A DNA stretch of 64,000 nt from Helicoverpa zea (taxonomy: Eukaryota > Arthropoda > Insecta > Lepidoptera > Noctuidae): the NCBI RefSeq assembly GCF_022581195.2, contig NC_061475.1, forward strand, positions 6,014,001 to 6,078,000, written 5' to 3'. Every line of letters starts with the position of its first letter. Positions within the stretch are counted from its first letter, which is position 1. Positions 44,294 to 55,689 of this stretch are shown one piece after another. Under the pieces are notes generated by a model. The model did no database searches, had not been told where the DNA came from, and saw only the letters and a list, made by a program, of their open reading frames with translations. The translations under genes were made by a program, and so were the position numbers.

Positions 44294-44354
44294 CGAAATT
44301 TATAAAATGAAAACCTAAGTAAAGACTACTTAGGTTTTCATTTTATAAATTTCG
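44294..44354. repeat. Perfect 28-bp hairpin with 5-base loop
   Basis: CGAAATTTATAAAATGAAAA plus CCTAAGTA (44294-44321) is exactly mirrored at 44327-44354. The loop is AAGAC. A compact stem that could be a precursor-like hairpin or a small foldback scar. Confidence 0.8.
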
Positions 44355-44764
44355 GTGCCTCATTTTGGTGGCTCTTCTCGATCTTTTTGGTGCATCTTAT
44401 CGATCTTTTTCCGTGTATTTACCCAAAGAAACAGCTTTAGCCGTATTATAGTACACAGTTACGCTTTTCATCTATGCTTATTTTCTAAAACCTCCTCAAA
44501 AATTTCGTCCACAAAATTATAAAACCATTTTAACATTACAAAATTCCCTATCACTACCCGTATCGACCTCAAAATCTCGTAAAATCTCTCCTACCTTACT
44601 TACAAGGACCTAGGGGACCCTCAGCTATCCTAAGAGGTCCTTACCAACACTTGAAGCGTCATAGACCGCAAGATGCGAAGATATAGGCGGTCGCTTTGAC
44701 CCGTGAAGTGTCAATCTTAGTTACGTGCTACATTATTCGGTAAGTTTTTTATCGAAGATTTTAT
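44355..44764. other. No recognisable gene
   Basis: Nothing clear. A CCTCAGCTATCCTAAGAGG stem is seen near 44617. Confidence 0.4.
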
Positions 44765-44945
44765 GGTGGGGTAGATGTTTTCTTGCGATTTTATCCGGAT
44801 TCTGGAGAATTTTCTTCCAGTACAGGGATTAAATATAGCCTATGTTACTGGAGGATTGTGTAGCTTTCCAACAGTTAATTTTTTTTTTTAAATCGGTACA
44901 ATAGCTTCGGAGCATTCAGAGTACAAACAAAAAGGTTCTTTGAGT
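44765..44945 (-). repeat. Helitron-like body fragment
   Basis: GGATTAAATATAGCCTATGT and GTGTAGCTTTCCAACAGTTA match the bodies at 7048 and 27684. The ends are missing. Confidence 0.4.
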
Positions 44946-46382
44946 ATTTTGTTTGGTTAGCTTTTCACACAAAATAGGAAACATTTACCCATGGATATAG
45001 TTATAAATATATCCATCACCACCACCTGCATAACAATAAAACTTACGCAAATACAAAGCATTTACAATTTCAACATCACAATTAAACATTTTCCCATAAA
45101 AGCTGTAGTATTTTTCAGTTTGGCAACACAACACAAGCCGGCGGTCCAATAAATCCGATATAAAATACGAATCGGTGTTTACCTTGTTTTCTTTTATTTT
45201 CCACTTTTTTTGTTTTCACTTCTGCTTCGTATGCCGTACTCGCGATAATGTCAATACATTGAACTTTTTACACTGTATTTTCATTATTTTGTTTGTCTCG
45301 TATCTTTTCGCTCTATTTCCTATTTTAGTTTTATTTTATGTAGTTTGTATTTTTTACTGGAGTAAATGAACAATGTTTTTTATTTATGTAGTCTTTTTAT
45401 TTTCCCTGCAGAGAATTTGTGCTATTTAATTTTGTAAAAATATTGACGCATACTAGTATTCCAAGATACAGATAAATACAAGTACTTATGTAAGTTTTGA
45501 AATAAACGATAATTAGTCAGACTTTTACTGATTAAAACCTCTTTTCCTTTTGTGTACCAGGGCCACACTTAACTCTATTGAACCATCCTGGATCCTGAGA
45601 AAAATAAAGGGTACTTTTGTTTCTGATAAGACCATTTAGGCACCTACCCAAGAGCATTTAGAATACTGAATACTGAATATCCAAAAAATATTTTTTTTCA
45701 TAAAGAAACATACACTAATCTGTGAAACGAAACCATAACTTTTACATTTAAACGAAAAAGACCAACCATCCATTGCAAGCCCAAAGACATAAAAACTATC
45801 AGCAAAAAACCAAAAAAAGAACAAAAAAGAACCATTTTAAAACGAACAAGACGATGTTATAATGTAACCGACACGGCGACTCGGCGTCCAATTGCAATTT
45901 TTCATACGATTGGCTCAATTCCAACGTGATTACCGCGAATACAGCTCCAGGTGAAATATGTATGAACTATGAACAGAATAATATCTGTTCTTGTATTGTT
46001 TTTGTTGATTGGGTAGGTACCTTGATTTTATATACGGCTGGGTTCGGCATTAACGAGGTTCGAAAGCCTCAAAAAGTATATTTTTTGAGGCTTATATCGT
46101 TATGAGGGATAGTTATTTGATTTTCTAGGAAAAAAGGTTTTTTGTACAATTTATTTTAGAGGGTACCTACGGATTAAATGGAATTTGCTGGTTATTGTTC
46201 GAGCTTAAAATATTGTAATGCTTTGATAATTTTGGATTTATTTTATGTGCTAGATTTTTTAGTTTTTATATCGAATCTCTGTGAAAAATAAAAACTCGTG
46301 TGGTGTAACGTAAATTATAAAAATCTATTTTTATTATATACCTACTACTATTTATATGCTAGTTTATAAGTTAATTATAATA
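44946..46382. other. No recognisable gene
   Basis: AT-rich. Open frames at 45175 and 45636 are Phe-rich and low in complexity. Confidence 0.5.
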
Positions 46383-46498
46383 AAGAGGAAACATTTTCTA
46401 AACCTATTTAAAACATTCTTTCATTAAGTGAGCTATATTTTGTCCGAGTACGCAAAAAACTCCCCTTAGACCCGAGGGAAACTGCGGTAAAAAGTTAG
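46383..46498 (+). mobile_element. Helitron-like element, short
   Basis: ATAAAGAGGAAACATTTTCT at the start, ATTCTTTCATTAAGTGAGCT in the body and CCCGAGGGAAACTGCGGTAA then AAAGTTAGT at the end fit the family, with the start and terminal CTAG degenerate. Confidence 0.45.
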
Positions 46499-46813
46499 TG
46501 TGTTAAGTGAACATTCTAATACAATATTAATCCCCATGTACGCATTCTTATCACATTCTGAACCCACCTCACACTACCAGTGTCAATATTGGTCCTTTCG
46601 CTCTATTGATATAATTTCGTGGTACAAAGGACCAGAATTTATTGTTCTCTACCATTGTTCGAGGTCAGTCGGTTTACAAAGCTTAATTGTAAGGCTTGGA
46701 CGTGTACGATGGAAAAATGAGCGGAGAAGTTACAAAGCAGGTAGGTTAAGCTCCTTCTTGTAGGTAAAATACCGTGATGATGATGCCATGAAATTTCTCC
46801 TCCACCTATAGGT

Positions 46814-46906
46814 TGACTGGTAGAGAACGCCTAAGGCGTTAAGTCTGCCATTGTACATTGTTTTTCATTTGTGTAAAATGTGTGCAAAAAAGTATAAATA
46901 AATAAA
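46814..46906 (+). repeat. LINE 3' tail ending in (AAAT)n
   Basis: CTGGTAGAGAACGCCTAAGG, CGTTAAGTCTGCCATTGTAC and AGTATAAATAAATAAAT form a tail type I recognise from lepidopteran LINEs. No coding part remains. Confidence 0.5.
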
Positions 46907-47035
46907 TGATGATGATGTCCTCCTAGCCGATTATCGGCTACGGCGGCTGTTAACGTATAAGGAGATTGGCCAACTGCGCAGGACATATAGTGCACAAGCA
47001 TTAGCGAAGACACAGGTGCACTCACTATTCCTTTC
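46907..47035 (-). repeat. SINE 3' body fragment
   Basis: AGCCGATTATCGGCTACGGC, AAGGAGATTGGCCAACTGCG and GACACAGGTGCACTCACTAT match the body of the SINE at 26822-27183. The tRNA-like head is missing. Confidence 0.6.
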
Positions 47036-47240
47036 CTAAATGACGTAACAAAACGATCAGTTACTAGTAAACTAATTCGGGTTCCTTAAGATATCTGTCG
47101 AAGATTGATTAGAATATGGGTTTCAAAAAAAGCGTATGAGAGCGTAGTCAGTAACCCGCATAGTCAGTGGCGCGCGACTTTCTTAGTAGATTTTCCATTA
47201 TGACATGTCCGCTTGTAATTTTGTTCTCCAAGAGTTTGGA

Positions 47241-47783
47241 GTATTACACATGTGTCTATTTGCTATTGTACTTTGTATGTGATCTTTGTAGTTTTGGTTT
47301 GTTTAGCGCGTTGGGTTGCGTGAATAAGTGAGTTTTTATCTGAATCTTGAGTGTAATGTTTGCGATTTCATGTTTAGTGGGTGAATATGATGACAAACTT
47401 ATTTTAAGGGTAAAAGCTCTTTAAATCTTTAAAAGAATTAGGTTGTACTGACGTAAAAAATCCTTTTTTTCTGTATCTTTAAACATTATTTTCATTTTTT
47501 ATTTTGAATACCTAATACAAAGGGTTTCTATGGTTACAACAACATATACAATTGAGACATTTTTGCAAAAAAGTCTGAAAAGACTTAAAATTTATCATCC
47601 ACATAAGTACCTATGTCTTCAAAAGCTCACACAATCAAAAACCACTTGCTTCGAAATTTCAAAACCTACACAGCTATATAAACACAAAACAAAATGAAGC
47701 GCCACTTACGCCACCCTTCACCACGAACAACTGCCAACGAGGGGTGAGCAAATAACATTAGTTAGTGCTCAAACTCAGACCGT
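47241..47783. other. No recognisable gene
   Basis: AT-rich, non-coding. Confidence 0.5.
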
Positions 47784-47923
47784 CTTACCACAAAAACTTT
47801 TAAACGTCAGTTTATGCCTTGTCTAAAAAAATGTCAAATTATGACGTTGACATATGGTTCATTTTGCAGCCAAAATTTTATTAGACAAGTGTAAAACAGG
47901 GTTTAAAGTTTTTGTAGTAAGGC
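47784..47923. mobile_element. About 140-bp MITE
   Basis: CTTACCACAAAAACTTTTAA...TTGTCTAA is mirrored, with gaps, by TTAGACAAGTGT...TTTAAAGTTTTTGTAGTAAG. Ends are imperfect; no coding. Confidence 0.6.
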
Positions 47924-49028
47924 CCCTTGTTTCTAAACATAATCTTCACTTCGCGAGATGAATAACTTTGTATGAACTTGCTATTGACTTTATATCTGTG
48001 TTGATTTTGAATGCCAATGTAAGTTTGGTTACCTAAGTAAAAGGTTTTGGGTGTGTCTGAATTCAGTCAGTCTAAAAGCCTTATATTATAAATGTCATTG
48101 AAAACAAAGATATTTTAAAACATGTTTATCTATGTATGGTTATAAATTACAGGCTATAAATAATTTCGAATTGCAAATTGATAAGTTTCACAAAAACGAT
48201 TCTCAAACTTTATAGACAGTACCTTAGTTATTTTTTTAAAATCCTGTACAATTTAAGCACCTTCGATTATCCTTTCCTCTGGCCTTTTGCAAAGATTAAA
48301 AAAAATCTGTAGCTCTCTATTCATCATTTTCAACCCTTGATGTCATGACTCAATGCGCCATCGATAAAGAAAAAACGTCTATATATTTTTTATCAAAAAT
48401 CATAGCATTTTTTCACAACAAACAAACGCATTTGTTGAATGACAGATCTTTCTAAAACCCTCCTATAATTTAAGTGCAAATGCTAAAGAATACCGTCAGA
48501 CACTATTGTAATGACGTCGATTTTCGATAAATATCAACACCTACCTATCTGACTACCCCCTTTCCCCCCATTTTTAATCTAAGATAAAGGGTACATTGAG
48601 TGCTTAACCATCGCGTCTGGCTGAAACTATGTTACACTTACATCTACTCTCCCCCTTAACTCTTTCACAATAAAGTCTAATTTCGATCATCTTGTGTGCG
48701 GCTAAAAAGTTTGTATCGCGATACTTGAAGACTATGTTAGTCATGCGGTTGGAAAGGCTGTAATGTCGGGGGCATAAGGTTGATTTTACGGCAGCTTGAG
48801 TGTTAGATTTAGTGTGGGTTTTTCCGTATCTGTAGATAGTAGACTTGACAATAGGGCCTCTTGTTTCACCGGTCGCTGAACGTAGGGGTAGCGGTCACTG
48901 TGTATAAGCGATAGCGATTTATCCTTATCCTTGTTTATATCAAGTGCCTACTTCTCAGGACAAAAACTACTATTTGATTATGTGATTATTTGTTACAACA
49001 GATTTAGACTATCTGCTTATAATTGCAG
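47924..49028. other. No recognisable gene
   Basis: AT-rich; ends with TATAATTGCAG, a possible splice acceptor. Confidence 0.4.
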
Positions 49029-49113
49029 ACGGAAATTGGATGCTGAAGCTAAAGACCCACGAATTATGAAGGAAACGTTAGAAGAGGCGCAAGGACTATT
49101 ACTTTATGAAGAT
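49029..49113 (+). CDS. Candidate host exon (85 bp), unknown product
   Basis: TATAATTGCAG precedes it and GTACAT follows. The open frame codes RKLDAEAKDPRIMKETLEEA then QGLLLYED, charged and helix-prone, unlike the Phe/Leu/Ile-rich translations of nearby AT-rich DNA. The frame stays open from 48931 to 49176 through both sites, so the exon limits rest only on the splice-like signals. I do not recognise the family. Phase at its start (one base completing a codon) does not fit directly onto the end of the 15040 candidate. It may be an exon, a retrocopy scrap or chance. Confidence 0.3.
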
Positions 49114-49498
49114 GTACATAGTATCTCTACTACTACTACTACTAGGCTAAAAATACTAAAATACATAAAAAGCTGATGATGGTAACATTGACATATTTTC
49201 AACGTGTTGTCTAAAATGTATACGTCTATTCTATAATGTAACATTAATTTATTATTATAAAAATCACCGCGTCCCTGAAGGTGACTGACACCCAAAATCG
49301 CTGTTCTCGTGCCACTACATCCCCACCCCATCCATCTGCCTGTCCCCCTCTTCATTGACAATAGATTATCTACGAGCCGGACACTTTATTATAGGGTATT
49401 ATATTCACAAACTGCATCATGCAAAATGCGAGCGTTCAATGCACTTTATGAGCCTGAAAGATACGGGAGAACGACAATGGATACCTACAGCCTATGTC

Positions 49499-49631
49499 GT
49501 GTCTGAGGGATTGTTCGAAAGAGTTACCGCGCTAGTACATAAAGGGCTTAAGAAGGAACTTGGTGGGTTTTAGTCAGTAAGAGTCTAACACACTCACGCT
49601 GCGCCCACAGCGGGAGGTCATGTGATGATTT
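49499..49631 (+). repeat. R1-like LINE 3' tail, copy E
   Basis: GTGTCTGAGGGATTGTTCGA, AGTTACCGCG, GGTTTTAGTCAGTAAGAGTC and CCCACAGCGGGAGGTCATGT then GATGATTT match the tail at 11763-11922, more diverged. Confidence 0.65.
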
Positions 49632-49712
49632 CCCATCAAAACCAAAAAAAAGGCCTCTGTAGTCTAGCGCGTTTTTATTATTCCGCAGCTGGCAGCATGT
49701 GTCCTCCGCAGC

Positions 49713-49830
49713 TGGCTGATCTCCTTACATGAGAACAGTCGCCGTGGCCGATAATCGGCTAAAAGCTATGTTGAGGTCGGCTTCCAATCTTACCTGATTC
49801 AACTGAGTACCAGTGTTTCACATGGATTAA
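49713..49830. repeat. SINE body fragments
   Basis: CAGCTGGCTGATCTCCTTAC and CCGTGGCCGATAATCGGCTA (+ orientation of the 26822 family body) run into ATGTTGAGGTCGGCTTCCAA (body of the 55070 family), showing two SINE families next to each other. Confidence 0.5.
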
Positions 49831-50599
49831 AAATATTTTACACCAGTGTTTTACTTCCAAAGCTATAAGATACTTGAATTATCTTGTAGCAAGGGAAAAT
49901 TGCTGTCCCCTGCTAATGGTGTTTGCATATTAATTTATTAAGTACGTCTATAACACATCCACTTCCCATTATATGAGTTTCAATGTAAAACGTAATTTCT
50001 ATCACATATGAGAGGGATCCGCTTTAGTTGGGGCCATGAAGTCAGCGAATTATACTCTGCTACAAATACATAACGTAATTTAGCGTATAATGTGAAATGT
50101 AGCTATAATCTATAAGAGTAGGATTGATATCATGATTATTTTCATTGAACAAATCTTTATTAATACTCCTGAGAAAACTGGAGTATTCGATTATATTAAA
50201 GAAAAAACCTTCTGAATTAAGAGCATGGTAATACGATTATAGACCTAAACTGCCAAATGCCTTACACTGTTGGTCCTTTTATCCAAACGCATTAAGCAAA
50301 AGGACCAAGTGATATAATACTCGCTCGCTGATTACATGGCCACACTATAATACCAATGTTTACGGAAGTGAGAGAAAATGAATTTTATCATAATCTTTGT
50401 AAAAAAGATGAAGAATTAATGAACGTTGCGACAGCCAAATTACTTTACTAATATTATTTTGAAAGAAAATTCCTCTTTAAATACTCTTAGGAGACTATTT
50501 GCTTAGGAAAGTAAGATTTTGTTCTTACTGAAATGTGAAGATTTTTGTAAGTAAAAACGAAATATTATTTTTCGAAATTAATGGAACTTTCTTATGCAT
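49831..50599. other. No recognisable gene
   Basis: AT-rich, non-coding. Confidence 0.5.
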
Positions 50600-50775
50600 G
50601 GGCAATTTCTACCGTTTTTTGTGGGAACTACTTCCAGCATCCGGATAAAATGAGACTAGAGGCTCTGTAGAGAAAAATCGGTTCAGTAATTTTGGTGTAA
50701 AAGCACAGATTACTAATAGTTAGGTATGTAAAAGCCAGACCGATAGACCATCAAACAGAGATATTATCGCATTTA
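50600..50775 (-). repeat. Helitron-like element, diverged
   Basis: GTGGGAACTACTTCCAGCAT then CCGGATAAAAT, AATCGGTTCAGTAATTTTGG, AGCCAGACCGATAGACC and TATTATCGCATTTATAAGAA follow the family order. Ends are degenerate. Confidence 0.4.
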
Positions 50776-51782
50776 TAAGAATTAAAATTTATTTTGATTT
50801 TGAAGTCAAACATGTAATTAATATATACCTCTGTTTACCCTCAAGAAAATACCAAGCTTGATCTTTTCTTAACAACTTCGAAACATCTCAATCATAAGAG
50901 GTTATATTTCAAGTTAATTATCAGCCATGTTTCATAATGAAAATATCCAATCTTTGAGAAAATACGAACAATGGACGCGCTTCTAATAAATACCTTTTTA
51001 TTGTGAGACAAACAACGTGAGTTTGAATACACTCGAGGCCAAGGAAAATGGGCTCCTCTGTTGTTTTTATAGGAGTTGTTGAAACGTGATCGGTACTTCA
51101 TTATTGCATTTGTGTGGATAGATCAATCAATAAGGTTTGGTTTCAATTTATTGACATTTATATTTTGAGATATCTATTATAGACGTCACAGATTTCGGTT
51201 TTTAATTGTTATTTTTTTACCAAATCTGAACAAAACCAATATCATTTATATCTTAACATGCACTTATGAATATCAAAACGGTATGATTGATTCTAGTATT
51301 CTAGCTTATTAATCCATAGAAAAGAACGACTTAGAAATTGTATGGTAGCTAAGCTACTTTTAAAATATATAGTCAAAATTTTGTGTATCAAGCAGCTCAA
51401 ATATAAAAACTGGATTTAAACTACCATCAACAACAACTATAAACACAACAAAAAAATCCTGTTAACAACCATTACAATATTTTAAATTTTAAAGCGTACA
51501 ATTTAAAACATTGCCATACATAGGCGCCAATTATTCTGTCCTGCAGTGTACGTATGTACAATGCACGTCACGGCCAGGTTTCCACCACTGTTGCGTCGTG
51601 TTTTGTTTTTATTTTATTATAATACCCATTGCCAAGTTGTTTAATACTCTTGCGTTTTTTAGTATGGAAATCTGTTCCCAATATATTTTTTTTGCGATTC
51701 ATATTGGTACTTTTTTGCACGAGCCTATTCAAAGCTGATCTGATTCTGTATTTCATTCATTATTAGTTAAAGCGTTCCCCTC
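50776..51782. other. No recognisable gene
   Basis: AT-rich. Open frames near 51511-51756 overlap on both strands without a domain. Confidence 0.5.
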
Positions 51783-52110
51783 ATGAGTCAAAATCAAAAA
51801 TCATTTATTAAAAGTAGGCTGAAAAACAGTACTTTTCGATCGTCAGGATTACATGAGACAGCCCCAAAAACGCTCATCCTTCACCACTTCCTATGTGTCA
51901 TTACTGGGAAGAAGAAGTGGCGCAATACTCCCCAGCAACCCCAGAATGCTACTTACCCACTTATTTTTTCCGTCGTGTTTAAAACATTAATAGGCACTCT
52001 ACGTCTAGTTTATTTTACTACAAGATCAGCAAAGTTAACTCACGTCAGTTTATGTAGATACTCACTTATTAAAAACTTGAATAAACCTAGTCTAAATCTA
52101 GTAACGTCAG
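51783..52110 (-). repeat. Jockey-type LINE 3' UTR
   Basis: AATCAAAAATCATTTATTAA, GGCTGAAAAACAGTACTTTT, ATGAGACAGCCCCAAAAACG and CTGGGAAGAAGAAGTGGCGC match 29580-29735 in order. No coding part remains. Confidence 0.6.
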
Positions 52111-52301
52111 TTCACCTCATACCCAGTGATTAAGGCTATACAAAATGAAACAGGCACTCTGGCCGTACCGGAGTACGGACGGACGACCTGCTTAAATTAC
52201 ATAGAAACCGTCTGCCGTCTACGAGGTACGAAAAGATAGAAGGAGCTAGATTTTTTATGTCTTATATTTATATAAAGGGGTAAAACATATATATGTACGG
52301 T

Positions 52302-52402
52302 AGACTGCACATCAGTGGTAACTGTCATGCACCTTAACACAATAGTAATAAGTACCATTTTCCTACAAAACTGTTACCACTGACCTGAAGTTGACTGTAC
52401 TT
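52302..52402. repeat. Small inverted-repeat element
   Basis: GACTGCACATCAGTGGTAAC is mirrored by GTTACCACTGACCTGAAGTT then GACTGTAC with gaps. About 100 bases, no coding. Confidence 0.5.
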
Positions 52403-52414
52403 GCTAACCTACTA

Positions 52415-52495
52415 ATATAATACAGGTTTTTTTGTTTATAAATTACTGAAGTTCCACCGAAACTCGGGCGAAACCGCGGGAAACAGCTTGTAGTA
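52415..52495 (+). repeat. Helitron-like fragment
   Basis: CTACTAATATAATACAGG at the start and GGGCGAAACCGCGGGAAACA then GCTTGTAGT at the end, a short degenerate copy. Confidence 0.45.
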
Positions 52496-52497
52496 AT

Positions 52498-52688
52498 CTA
52501 TATTATTCTACTAATATTATTGTAAAAAGGATTTTTTTGTTCGATTTGAAAAAATCTTTCACGGATGGGAAGCTACACTATACCCAAATGTCTGAGTTGG
52601 TATGTATCTTTTGTCCCCGTACATATGGGACGAAGTTCCTACGGGACGCGGGTGAAAATCGGGAAAACACGGGAAACAGCTACTAACC
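52498..52688 (+). mobile_element. Helitron-like element
   Basis: Starts TCTATATTATTCTACTAATA, has AAATCTTTCACGGATGGGAA, and ends CGGGTGAAAATCGGGAAAAC, ACGGGAAACAGCTACTAA. It lies head to tail with the preceding fragment. Confidence 0.5.
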
Positions 52689-52940
52689 GTGGTATTTAAG
52701 ACGTAAAAGCCCGACCGATAGACAGATATACTTTCACATTAAATATTAAATAAGCATATTACCTAAGAACATTTCCTACCAGTCGTCGTAACTCCTAGCC
52801 TGGAAGAGGAACGCGTCGTTTTGAACTTAAATTGCCCGTGACCCGGAGTCCCGGTGGTTTTATTAGCTACTAGCTCACTTTGAGAACTGTGACTGTGCTA
52901 TCTAGGCTTATTTACGTACTAGATTTAAACACTAGGGTTT

Positions 52941-53175
52941 AAGTATGAATGTAGATGGATGGAGAGGAAGAGGAAGACCTAACAAAAGTAGCTAAGTATG
53001 AATGTAGATGGATGGAGAGGAAGAGGAAGACCTAAGAAAAGGATGGATAGATTGCCTGAAAGATGACATGAATAGGAAGGGTGTGAGTGTGAGTATGACG
53101 AGTGACAGGGGAAAATGGAAGAGGATGACATATTGCGCCGACCCAAAATAAAATTGGGAACAGGGCAGGAGGCAG
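52941..53175 (+). pseudogene. RTE-type LINE C-terminus, frameshifted, with 53-bp tandem duplication
   Basis: The first 53 bases (from AAGTATGAATGTAGATGGAT) recur at 52994. The reading is GRGRPKKRM then, after a +1 shift within ATGGATAGATTG, CLKDDMNRKGV, SMTSDRGKWKRMTYCADPK and stop. This block with its tail GGGAACAGGGCAGGAGGCAG I recognise as the C-terminal end of an RTE-like lepidopteran LINE. The frameshift and the absence of RT make it non-functional. The duplicated part probably arose after insertion. Confidence 0.6.
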
Positions 53176-53628
53176 AAGAAGATATTTAAACAGAGAAGAG
53201 AGAAGAGATTGAGACTTATTATTTGAGTACCTATATTTTTTTCACACGTGTATAATTTGTGTGTATTTTGAGGACTTAGGTACGAAAGTATCCCCAAAAT
53301 GGAATTTCACGAAAATACCTAAAAGTACTGTTTGTGCAAAGAAAATAACTTGTTTAGATTATATTTAACATAGAGAAGTTTAGAAAAATATTAAATAACA
53401 CAATTTGCATATCGTTATGTAGGTAATTATGTAAGACATGCAGTTTGGTGGATATTGATAATACAGATGTAGTAATTCTCATGAAACCAAAGGAAATACC
53501 ATAAGTATTGTAATCTATACATATAATAAATCTGTAAAAAAACTGTGTCTGTACATTGAATATATTTAAAAAATAATAGTTGGGTGGGGTTTAGAAACAG
53601 TAATGGAGCACAAATCCAAAAAAAAAAT
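53176..53628. other. No recognisable gene
   Basis: AT-rich. TCTATACATATAATAAATCT at 53514 looks like the start of another short element type, not defined. Confidence 0.4.
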
Positions 53629-53693
53629 TCTGTCTGTTTGTCTGTATGTCTGTATGTCTGTATGTCTGTATGTCTGTATGTCTGTTTGTTTGT
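53629..53693. repeat. Octamer microsatellite (TCTGTATG)n
   Basis: About six to eight copies of TCTGTATG with flanking TGTT variants; the core is 53641-53688. Confidence 0.9.
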
Positions 53694-53789
53694 ACACGCT
53701 AATCTTCGGAACTACTGAACGGATTTCAATGATTTTTTCTTTGTTGTATCAGTATTAAGCCTGGTCAACATATAGGCTATAATATATCT

Positions 53790-54190
53790 TCGAAACTTGA
53801 AGACCTGATGCAGAACTCCAACAGACCAACAAAACTATAAGAGATATAAAAATGGTGCCATGGCAAAAATTGTTTCATGTGATGAGCATTTTTAGTTGAG
53901 ATAATAAATTTGAAGATCTGGAACACCTGATGTGGAACCCCAAGAGCCCAGCTTCTCTGTACCATATACAGGTATGCCGTTTTAGCAAAAGTTGTTCAAT
54001 CTGATAAGCACTCTCTGTTGACTTATACAAATTGAAGGTGTAAAACACCTGATGTGGAACTCCAGGAGTCCAGCTAGACTATAGCATATGAAGATATGAC
54101 GTTTTAGCAAAAGTGGTTCAATCTGATAAGCACTCTCTATTGATGTATAAACATCGAAGATCTGGAACACCTGATATGAAACTTCAAGAG
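53790..54190. repeat. 122-bp tandem repeat, about 3.3 units
   Basis: The landmark ACCTGATG/ACCTGATA recurs at 53803, 53925, 54047 and 54169, an exact 122-base spacing. Each unit contains GAAGATCTGGAACACCTGAT, a CCAAGAGCCCAGCT-like block, GTTTTAGCAAAAGT and TGATAAGCACTCTCTATTGA. The first unit is the most diverged. Open frames across the array on - follow the repeat and are not genes. Confidence 0.85.
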
Positions 54191-54403
54191 CAATACTACA
54201 CTTGAAATGTATAGAAATGAATGTTATGAAATAGGTATGGTGAATCCTATCCTAAAATAATGGACACGTATTTTTCTTTTCTCTCTCTCTCACAAACAAA
54301 TAATAACGAAGATACAACAACGCTTCGTTAAGTCACTGCTTAGTACAAATTTTACATACTTAGACGTGGCGTCACGAGCCCTCACTCTCCGACTTTGTTG
54401 CGT
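54191..54403. other. No recognisable feature
   Basis: Non-coding spacer with a CTCTCTCTCT run near 54280. Confidence 0.4.
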
Positions 54404-54420
54404 TATATCTCATTATTATT

Positions 54421-55035
54421 TTGTATGTCTCTTCCAGACCTCGGGACTACAGAGTTCCGAATTTTTGGGAGGCAAACGTGGGGCCGAAGCCAACACGCTG
54501 AAGCCCTTTTGAGACAACTTTAATGAAATGGTGACACAATACCGTCGATTATCCCTTTATACACTATAGAAATGAACCCAAGGACATTCACCGGTGGACG
54601 TCGTTAAAAAAAAGACAATCCCCGGTTCTGTGCTAAACTATTGCTAACTATTGAGGGAAACTACTTGGGCTATTTGTGATGGGATGTTAGTGGATGTCAA
54701 TGGTACATGTAAAAATGGCAGGTGGAGACTCGCCACCTCACTTACTGGGCCCCCGGGAACCTGAAGCGTGAGGATACCTCGGCGGACTTTAAACACAGAT
54801 TACGCGCTCCCTGTGCTTACCATGAGGCACCTACCCTCCGAGCAGGGCTACTAATCCTGCTCTAGCGACTCCACTCTGGACGGCCAAGCCAAGCCAGAGG
54901 CGTGAGACCTACCCCCGTCATGGTTCACTCCGACCGGCCGGAGATGGGGGATACTCTCCCTGGAGAACTCAGCATATAGTATAGCCCCGCGGGGTTGCTA
55001 CTCCCCGTCATCAGCCTCAGATGTCCTGCGGTGCC
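54421..55035. mobile_element. 615-bp retroposon-like insert with 17-bp target duplication
   Basis: TATATCTCATTATTATT flanks it at 54404-54420 and 55036-55052, identical in all 17 bases. The GC-rich interior contains GGTGGAGACTCGCCACCTCA, GGGCCCCCGGGAACCTGAAG and CCGTCATGGTTCACTCCGAC then CGGCCGGAGATGGGGG. No poly-A or ORF is evident. A 17-bp duplication points to LINE-machinery integration; I recognise the GGTGGAGACTCGCC block as recurrent in Lepidoptera but cannot name the family. Confidence 0.75.
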
Positions 55036-55069
55036 TATATCTCATTATTATTGTCGTTATTATCTCAAG

Positions 55070-55437
55070 AGCCTTTGTCCCAATTATGTTATGGTCGACT
55101 TCCAGTCACGATGCAACTGAGTACCAGTGTTTTACAAGGAGCGACTGCCTATCTGACCTCCACAACCTGGTTACCCGCTCAACCCAACATACCTTGGTAA
55201 GACTTACTGGCTTCTGACTACCCATAACGACTGCCAAGAATGTTCAATGACAGCCGGAACCTACAGTTTAACATCCCCTCCAAATAACGGTTATTGGTAT
55301 CCAAAATATACGTAGAAAGTACATACGAACTTAGAAAAGTTGCATTGGCAGGCACTTGCCAGACCTGGAATCAAAGACGCACGCTCATACTTGAGAGATT
55401 GGTTCTCTACCCACTAAACCACCACGACTTCCACTAA
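55070..55437 (-). mobile_element. tRNA-derived SINE, nearly full length
   Basis: On -: head GTCGTGGTGGTTTAGTGGGT (A box) and CGTCTTTGATTCCAGGTCTG (degenerate B box), body with TATCCAAAATATACG-type and TTGGCAGTCGTTATGGG-type blocks, and end CCATAACATAATTGGGACAA. A second copy of the head start (CCACTAAGTCACCACGACTT on +) follows immediately, a small duplication. Confidence 0.65.
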
Positions 55438-55689
55438 GTCACCACGACTTTGTCATCTATTTAATGTTTTTTTACGTAATAATACGTGTAACATTTTTGC
55501 CACATAACTTAAATGCAGACTTATTAGAATCACTACTTTTATCCCTATGATCACGCCTATTGCGGTTCAGTTCTCAGCGTTTTGTTTAGTCCAATTTAAT
55601 TAAATATATGGAACGTTTCTAATGTTTATCCGTATTCCGTTGTTTTCAAGTCAACGGGCCCTTAAAATTCAATATCAGACGGTTCAGAT
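55438..55689. other. No recognisable feature
   Basis: AT-rich spacer. Confidence 0.4.

Larger units (their letters stand above)
46720..47240. repeat. Dispersed repeat copy 3, interrupted by LINE-tail and SINE pieces
   Basis: 46720-46760 and 47041-47240 (AAAACGATCAGTTACTAGTA...TTTTGTTCTCCAAG) correspond to 23850-24118. Between them lie a LINE tail and a SINE fragment. Confidence 0.5.

Noticed and set aside
53790..54190. CRISPR-like array
   Set aside because: The 122-base period is tandem repetition of the whole unit, with no unique spacers, and the genome is eukaryotic.
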